From Bacillota bacterium (GTDB lineage: Bacteria; Bacillota; Syntrophomonadia; Syntrophomonadales; Syntrophomonadaceae), in the NCBI GenBank assembly GCA_029550685.1, contig JAKPGY010000212.1, positions 37,275 to 101,274 of the forward strand: a stretch of DNA of 64,000 nt, written 5' to 3'. Shown in pieces: positions 60,103 to 64,000 of this stretch. The position numbers and the translations under genes are program-made. Within the stretch, counting starts at the first letter, position 1, and every line of letters begins with the position of its first letter. The notes beneath the pieces were generated by a model. That model searched no databases and was not told where the DNA came from. It saw nothing but the letters and a program-made list of their open reading frames with translations.

Positions 60103-60301
60103 TTAATCCCTCCTAACTTGCTTGTTACAATAATTCTATTGCAAAAATATTGCAAAACCAAGTCAAGCTAGTATAAAAAATATTCTAATAATTAAAACTT
60201 ATAGCAAAGTGTAATCAATGGCAACTCAAAGGAGGAAGTAGGACAAGTATGTCGAAGGCAATATGTGGTACGGAATTATTTATATAAAATAGGTGGAGGA
60301 T

Positions 60302-61006
60302 ATGAAGAAAAAATATTCTATTACAATTTTTTTTCCGTGCTACAACGAAGAGCATAATATTGAAAGGGTTACCAGGGAGGCCCTGGATGTAGCAGGGCGG
60401 CTCTTTGACGATTATGAAATCATCATCGTAAATGATGGGAGTAGGGATAATACAGGTGCGATTGCAGACCGGCTGGCAAAAGAAAATCCGTTTGTCCGGG
60501 TAATCCATCATGAGCATAACAAGGGATACGGTGCGGCGCTTCGGACAGGATTTGAAAATGCAACAAAAGAGCTGGTTTTTTATACTGACGGCGACGGGCA
60601 ATTTAAAATCGAAGAAATCACCAAACTGCTTCCCTTAATTGATAAGTATGATATTGTATCCGGTTACCGCATCCGCAGGCAGGATTCACTGATTCGTAAA
60701 ATTAACGCCTTTATGTGGGGGCTTCTGGTAAACGCCCTGTTTAAAATTAATGTTTCAGATGTTGATTCGGCCTTTAAGCTATATAAGCGCAAGATCTTTG
60801 ACGAAATAACCCTGACTTCCCAGGGCGCCCTGATTGATACAGAGATCTTCGCTAAAGCAAGGGCAAAGGGTTATACTATAACCGAGGTCGGGGTTAATCA
60901 TTATCCACGGGTGGCTGGTGAGCAGACAGGGGCCAAGCTGTCGGTTATATTTAAGGCTTTTAAAGAACTGTTTAAACTGAGAAGCAGTTTTTCGCCAAGG
61001 TCCTGA
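60302..61006 (+). CDS. Family 2 glycosyltransferase (DPM1-like)
   Basis: 234 residues. GT-A fold with ITIFFPCYNEEHNIERVTRE, VNDGSRDNTGAIADRLA and the metal-binding YTDGDGQFKIEE (DxD). The length and motifs match polyprenyl-phosphate sugar transferases that charge undecaprenyl or dolichyl phosphate with mannose or glucose. A GtrA-type flippase and a PIG-V-like transferase follow on the same strand, so the three likely decorate an envelope polymer or protein. The ATG at 60302 is preceded by AGGTGGAGGA; GTG 60293 is an alternative. Confidence 0.9.
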   Translation: MKKKYSITIFFPCYNEEHNIERVTREALDVAGRLFDDYEIIIVNDGSRDNTGAIADRLAKENPFVRVIHHEHNKGYGAALRTGFENATKELVFYTDGDGQFKIEEITKLLPLIDKYDIVSGYRIRRQDSLIRKINAFMWGLLVNALFKINVSDVDSAFKLYKRKIFDEITLTSQGALIDTEIFAKARAKGYTITEVGVNHYPRVAGEQTGAKLSVIFKAFKELFKLRSSFSPRS

Positions 61007-61117
61007 GAATATGGCCGGTTGCTTTAAAAGATGCTAAAAAAGGCCAGGATAATGCCTTATTCTCCCCATTTTGTTGCTTCCTGGCTTGTTAAACTCTTTA
61101 AATGAGAGGTTTGCGTA

Positions 61118-61540
61118 TTGACTGAAAATATTCTCCAACTGTTTAAATTTGCCATTGTAGGTTGTATTAATACCTTTATTGATTGGGCTGTTTACTTTGT
61201 AATTCTCAGGTTGTTTCCAGGTGAAAGTATTCTTTTTTACTCATTTGCCAAGGGCTTTAGCTACCTCTGCGGAGTTGTAAACAGCTTTTTATTAAACCGG
61301 TGTTGGACCTTTAAGACTCCCAGTGAAAATGAGGGCAGCCGCTTCCTGAAGTTCACACTGGTAAACACCTTGGGCCTGGGTATCAACAGTGCCTCTATTT
61401 ATGTTCTGCTAAATCTGAATTTGCCTCATTTGGCGGCTTTATTCCTGGCAACTTCAATCACCTTTGCCTTTAATTTTACACTCAGCAAGGTCTGGGTATT
61501 CCGTAAAGGCAAGGTTGTAGCAAAAACAACCGGGGGGTAA
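61118..61540 (+). CDS. GtrA-family membrane protein
   Basis: 140 residues, four TM helices. The GtrA signature is clear: QLFKFAIVGCINTFIDWAVY, GVVNSFLLNRCWTF, RFLKFTLVNTLGLGINSASI, and a final NFTLSKVWVFRKG. GtrA proteins are thought to flip or bind lipid-linked sugars made by a GT2 enzyme, here directly upstream. The TTG start follows GAGAGGTTTG. The stop is followed at once, in the same reading frame, by sequence of the next gene. Confidence 0.92.
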   Translation: MTENILQLFKFAIVGCINTFIDWAVYFVILRLFPGESILFYSFAKGFSYLCGVVNSFLLNRCWTFKTPSENEGSRFLKFTLVNTLGLGINSASIYVLLNLNLPHLAALFLATSITFAFNFTLSKVWVFRKGKVVAKTTGG

Positions 61541-61681
61541 GAGGATATCAAGGACAGCATAATTCGTACAGGTTACTTATTTATTCTAAACAAGCTGTAT
61601 ATTATATTTATTATCTGGCTGACCAGAGATATCATTTATCCCATTCTGCCTTCCCCCAAGTTCGAAAACCTGCATCCCAAC

Positions 61682-62650
61682 GTGGTGATGGATTCTTTAA
61701 TTCACTGGGATGCCGGCTGGTTTTTAAGAATTGCCGGGCAGGGTTACGACTTTAACAGCGCTCCCTTTTTTCCCATGTTTCCCCTGCTTATCAGGCTTGT
61801 GACTTTTATTACCGGCAACGGCGTGGAGGCCGGCTTTTTAGTATCCAACACGGCCCTTTTTTTGGCATGTTTCCTTCTTTATCACCTGGTTAAAGAAGAT
61901 TACGGTGAGGACATTGCTTTCACCACAGTTTTCATAATGCTCTTTTTCCCTACGGCCATCTTTTTTTCATCAATTTACTCGGAAGCGCCCTTTTTAGCCT
62001 TTTCTTTGGGAGCTTTCTACTATGCCAGAAAAGGAAAATGGTTGGCGGCATCATTATTGGGTGCCTGTGCAGCCCTGACCAGGAATATCGGTGTTGTCTT
62101 GTTTTTAGCCTTCCTGTATATGCAGTACAGGGAAAACGGCTTCAGGATTTCTGTCCGAAAGTCTCTGCCTCTTTTCTTAATCCCGGCATCTTTGGGATTG
62201 TTTATGCTCGTTTTATGGAAATATACCGGCGATCCCCTCGCTTTCGCTCACTCATTAAACACCGAATACTGGGGTTATCGCCATTTCCAATACCCGGGCG
62301 CAGGCCAGCTCCTAAACCTGTCTGTCTTTTTCTACCAGAATAATTTCTATGCCCTTTTTGAGTCGGGGATGGCCTTCCTGTTTCTCTACCTTGTAGTACG
62401 CAGCTTTAAGTATATTGAGGACCGCTCCCTACTGATCTTCCTGGTGCTGGGCTTCTTAATACCCTTTTCCTCAGTGGTGGGCAATCTCCCCCTGGGCATG
62501 CCCAGGTATATCATCGTTCTGTTTCCCGGTTACATCACCCTCGCCCGGCTGTTGCACAAAAACAACCTTGTTACTACTTACTCTATCCTCTCCATCATTG
62601 TTTTTTCGGTTGTCTGTTCGTTGTTCGTAGCAGGCCGCTGGATCAGTTAA
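61682..62650 (+). CDS. PIG-V-like (GPI mannosyltransferase-type) membrane glycosyltransferase, start uncertain
   Basis: At least 322 residues with about eight to nine TM helices. The conserved entry loop HWDAGWFLRIAGQGYDF and the block TAIFFSSIYSEAPFLAFSL match PIG-V-type GT-C enzymes, which use lipid-linked sugars. The first standard start is GTG 61682, without a ribosome site. The frame is open back to 61541, right after the gtrA stop, and encodes a convincing first TM helix (YLFILNKLYIIFIIWLTRDI) with no ATG, GTG or TTG. The real start is probably a rare codon (ATC 61547 or ATA 61559) or the sequence is imperfect there. Confidence 0.78.
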   Translation: MVMDSLIHWDAGWFLRIAGQGYDFNSAPFFPMFPLLIRLVTFITGNGVEAGFLVSNTALFLACFLLYHLVKEDYGEDIAFTTVFIMLFFPTAIFFSSIYSEAPFLAFSLGAFYYARKGKWLAASLLGACAALTRNIGVVLFLAFLYMQYRENGFRISVRKSLPLFLIPASLGLFMLVLWKYTGDPLAFAHSLNTEYWGYRHFQYPGAGQLLNLSVFFYQNNFYALFESGMAFLFLYLVVRSFKYIEDRSLLIFLVLGFLIPFSSVVGNLPLGMPRYIIVLFPGYITLARLLHKNNLVTTYSILSIIVFSVVCSLFVAGRWIS

Positions 62651-62726
62651 ATATTTAAACTATATTTTTCAAAATAACCATACTTTGGCTTGGTGGATTG
62701 ATTTATATTTTCACCTGCCTGTTTAG

Positions 62727-62768
62727 AAGCGGGCGAGCTGTTGCAAAACGGTGGCGCCCGGCTTTTTG
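62727..62768 (+). terminator. Rho-independent terminator
   Basis: AAGCGGGCG (about 62728-62736) pairs with CGCCCGGCTT (about 62755-62764), followed by TTTTT. It ends the GT2-gtrA-PIG-V transcript. Confidence 0.75.
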
Positions 62769-62902
62769 TGTTGAGGAACTTCAGGCTCACAGGAAACATG
62801 GTTGGAGCCTTTTTTTGTTAAACGGAAATCAAGTATAGACTGTAACTCAATGCTGGGGAGCAACATAGGATGTAAAATCAATAGGATGAGAAGGGATTGC
62901 CC

Positions 62903-63637
62903 ATGAACTCGTATTTAAAGGCTATTACCGCACTTGGCAGCGGCAGCCTCCACCCGGGGGGGTTTACAGGGACCCTGGGTATTTTACGAAATTTCACCAT
63001 TGCCCCGGACGAAATCATTCTTGACCTGGGATGCGGTACAGGACGAACCGCCTGCCACCTGGCAAAGACTTATGGAGCCCACGTTTTTGCCCTGGACAAT
63101 TCTGAGGCTATGCTGTCCAAAGCGAAGTCAAGGGCACTTCAAGAGGGGGTGGAAGTCCATTATGTTCTGGGCGATATACTCGACCTGCCTTTTAAAGATA
63201 ACATCGCCGACCTTGTTATTGTCGAGTCGGTACTGATTTTTTTACCGGTGCGGCCGGCGCTTCAAGAGTGCTTCAGGGTGCTGAAAAAAAAGGGTTACCT
63301 GGTGTGCGTCGAAATGTTTGCCAGTGGGTCCCTGCCGGCGAATGAGAGGGAAAAACTCAAGGCCCTCTGCGGGCTCAAACAAATACCGACCTACCAGGAA
63401 TGGCTGAATTATTTTCAAACCACTGGCTTCACTTTTATCAAGACCTGGCAGAAAAAGTTACCCGGGCCGCTGGAGGTTTTAAAAGAACTCCTTAATCCGG
63501 ATCCCTGCTGGTTTAGGCCAGGGGAACAGGTTTATTTAGACCCGGCCTCTTTAAGTGTGCTTTTTAAATATAAGAGGCTGATGATGAGAAATAAAAGACA
63601 TCTTGGATACGGAACTTTTATCTTAATTAAGGAGTGA
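62903..63637 (+). CDS. SAM-dependent class I methyltransferase
   Basis: 244 residues. SAM-binding motif I EIILDLGCGTGRTACHLA, motif II with VFALDNSEAML (acidic ribose ligand), motif III VHYVLGDILDLPFKDN and a post-motif VLKKKGYLVCVEMF. The C-terminal third is extra to the core and may define the substrate, which is not known; the best general match is the UbiE/Methyltransf_11 group. The ATG at 62903 follows AAGGGA by 6 nt; TTG 62897 is less likely. Own transcription unit between a terminator and tRNA-Ala. Confidence 0.87.
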   Translation: MNSYLKAITALGSGSLHPGGFTGTLGILRNFTIAPDEIILDLGCGTGRTACHLAKTYGAHVFALDNSEAMLSKAKSRALQEGVEVHYVLGDILDLPFKDNIADLVIVESVLIFLPVRPALQECFRVLKKKGYLVCVEMFASGSLPANEREKLKALCGLKQIPTYQEWLNYFQTTGFTFIKTWQKKLPGPLEVLKELLNPDPCWFRPGEQVYLDPASLSVLFKYKRLMMRNKRHLGYGTFILIKE

Positions 63638-63774
63638 AGGGGCGGGAATATTTAACCACCTGACCGGGCGACTATATGTTTCATAAAAACTGTGCCCTGT
63701 TGGTTTAGGACATGTTTATCTGTTAGCCGGGGAAAATTCTCCTTAAGAAAAAGAAAAAGAACGTGAACTAGCCC

Positions 63775-63803
63775 TTGACCTGGAGCAGAGAAAGTAGTAA
63801 AAT
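63775..63803 (+). promoter_or_regulatory. Promoter of tRNA-Ala
   Basis: TTGACC (63775-63780), 17 bp, TAAAAT (63798-63803), 38 bp upstream of the tRNA. Spacing is ideal and no reading frame intervenes. Confidence 0.75.
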
Positions 63804-63841
63804 ATCGAATGTGCTCACTGATATTACAATAAAACATACGT

Positions 63842-63917
63842 GGGGACATAGCTCAGATGGGAGAGCGCCTGAATGGCATTCAGGAGGTCAGGGGTTCGAT
63901 CCCCCTTGTCTCCACCA
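63842..63917 (+). tRNA. tRNA-Ala (anticodon GGC)
   Basis: 76 nt with encoded CCA. Acceptor GGGGACA pairs with TGTCTCC; D-arm GCTC/GAGC; anticodon arm CCTGA-ATGGCAT-TCAGG with anticodon GGC; T-arm AGGGG-TTCGATC-CCCCT. Decodes GCC (and GCU) alanine codons. It has its own promoter and terminator. Confidence 0.97.
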
Positions 63918-63925
63918 GGTAATCA

Positions 63926-63967
63926 AACCATCTATCGATAAAAACATTTATCGGTGGGTGGTTTTTA
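63926..63967 (+). terminator. Terminator after tRNA-Ala
   Basis: AACCATC...TCGATAAA (about 63926-63943) pairs with TTTATCG...GGTGGTT (about 63948-63964), then TTTT. It starts 8 nt after the CCA end. Confidence 0.75.
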
Positions 63968-64000
63968 TATTGCCTGAAATCCAGTAATTAAGCCGTTCCA

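Noticed and set aside
63775..63987. 70-codon frame across the tRNA
   Set aside because: It overlaps tRNA-Ala, its promoter and its terminator.

Overview
The window is about 64 kb of chromosome from an anaerobic, Gram-positive Clostridia-type bacterium, most like the Peptococcaceae (Desulfotomaculum/Pelotomaculum group). This rests on gene content, not on a search: a double-cubane-cluster/2-hydroxyacyl-CoA-dehydratase-type protein, a small siroheme sulfite reductase, YedF, the DUF39 homocysteine operon under an S-box riboswitch, copper-amine-oxidase-N and SLH surface proteins, MenA, strong AGGAGG ribosome sites with many GTG/TTG starts, and Gram-positive LexA boxes. No plasmid, phage or intact insertion sequence was seen.

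Layout. 1-5.5 kb: end of purF, carA, and a single reading frame fusing carB to dapF. 5.5-17 kb: MFS exporter, nagB, a nucleotidyltransferase-like protein, two copper-amine-oxidase-N surface proteins (one with a GH18 domain), DUF364, DUF3160 and CapA-like proteins. 17-25.7 kb: a decayed hicAB pair, a DUF2975/XRE/DUF4173 membrane cluster, a pstSCAB phosphate operon followed by a dead Mop/TOBE remnant, and a double-cubane protein. 26-30 kb: azlCD, a TipA-like MerR regulator with its 19-bp-spacer promoter, and menA. 30-37.1 kb: the most unusual stretch, with three related CRISPR-like vestiges (two have a shared leader of about 220 bp plus two 36-bp repeats), a ClpC-like protein whose second ATPase site is destroyed, a frameshifted small gene, a two-TM protein split by an in-frame stop, and cca. 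37-46.6 kb: a YtrA-type ABC operon with a perfect 14-bp operator, an MBL hydrolase, DUF554, a lipoprotein, an SLH protein and a diguanylate cyclase. 46.8-54.6 kb: sulfite reductase, hslO, yedF, dinB with two SOS boxes, and the riboswitch-controlled homocysteine operon. 54.7-60 kb: zur-znuACB and small genes. 60-64 kb: GT2, GtrA and PIG-V glycosyl-lipid genes, a methyltransferase and tRNA-Ala(GGC).

How genes work together. PurF, CarAB and DapF supply nucleotides and meso-diaminopimelate. DUF39, the NIL-ferredoxin and the UPF0280 protein match the set known to make homocysteine from aspartate semialdehyde in anaerobes, and the S-box upstream fits that. Zur sits ahead of a complete zinc importer, and the pst genes form a complete phosphate importer.

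Recurring theme: many reading frames are broken by one base or one stop (hicA twice, hicB start, mop, the 33.2-kb gene twice, the 33.7-kb gene, an S24 peptidase, possibly the PIG-V start). This could be real decay of accessory genes or residual sequencing error; several breaks lie in short homopolymers.
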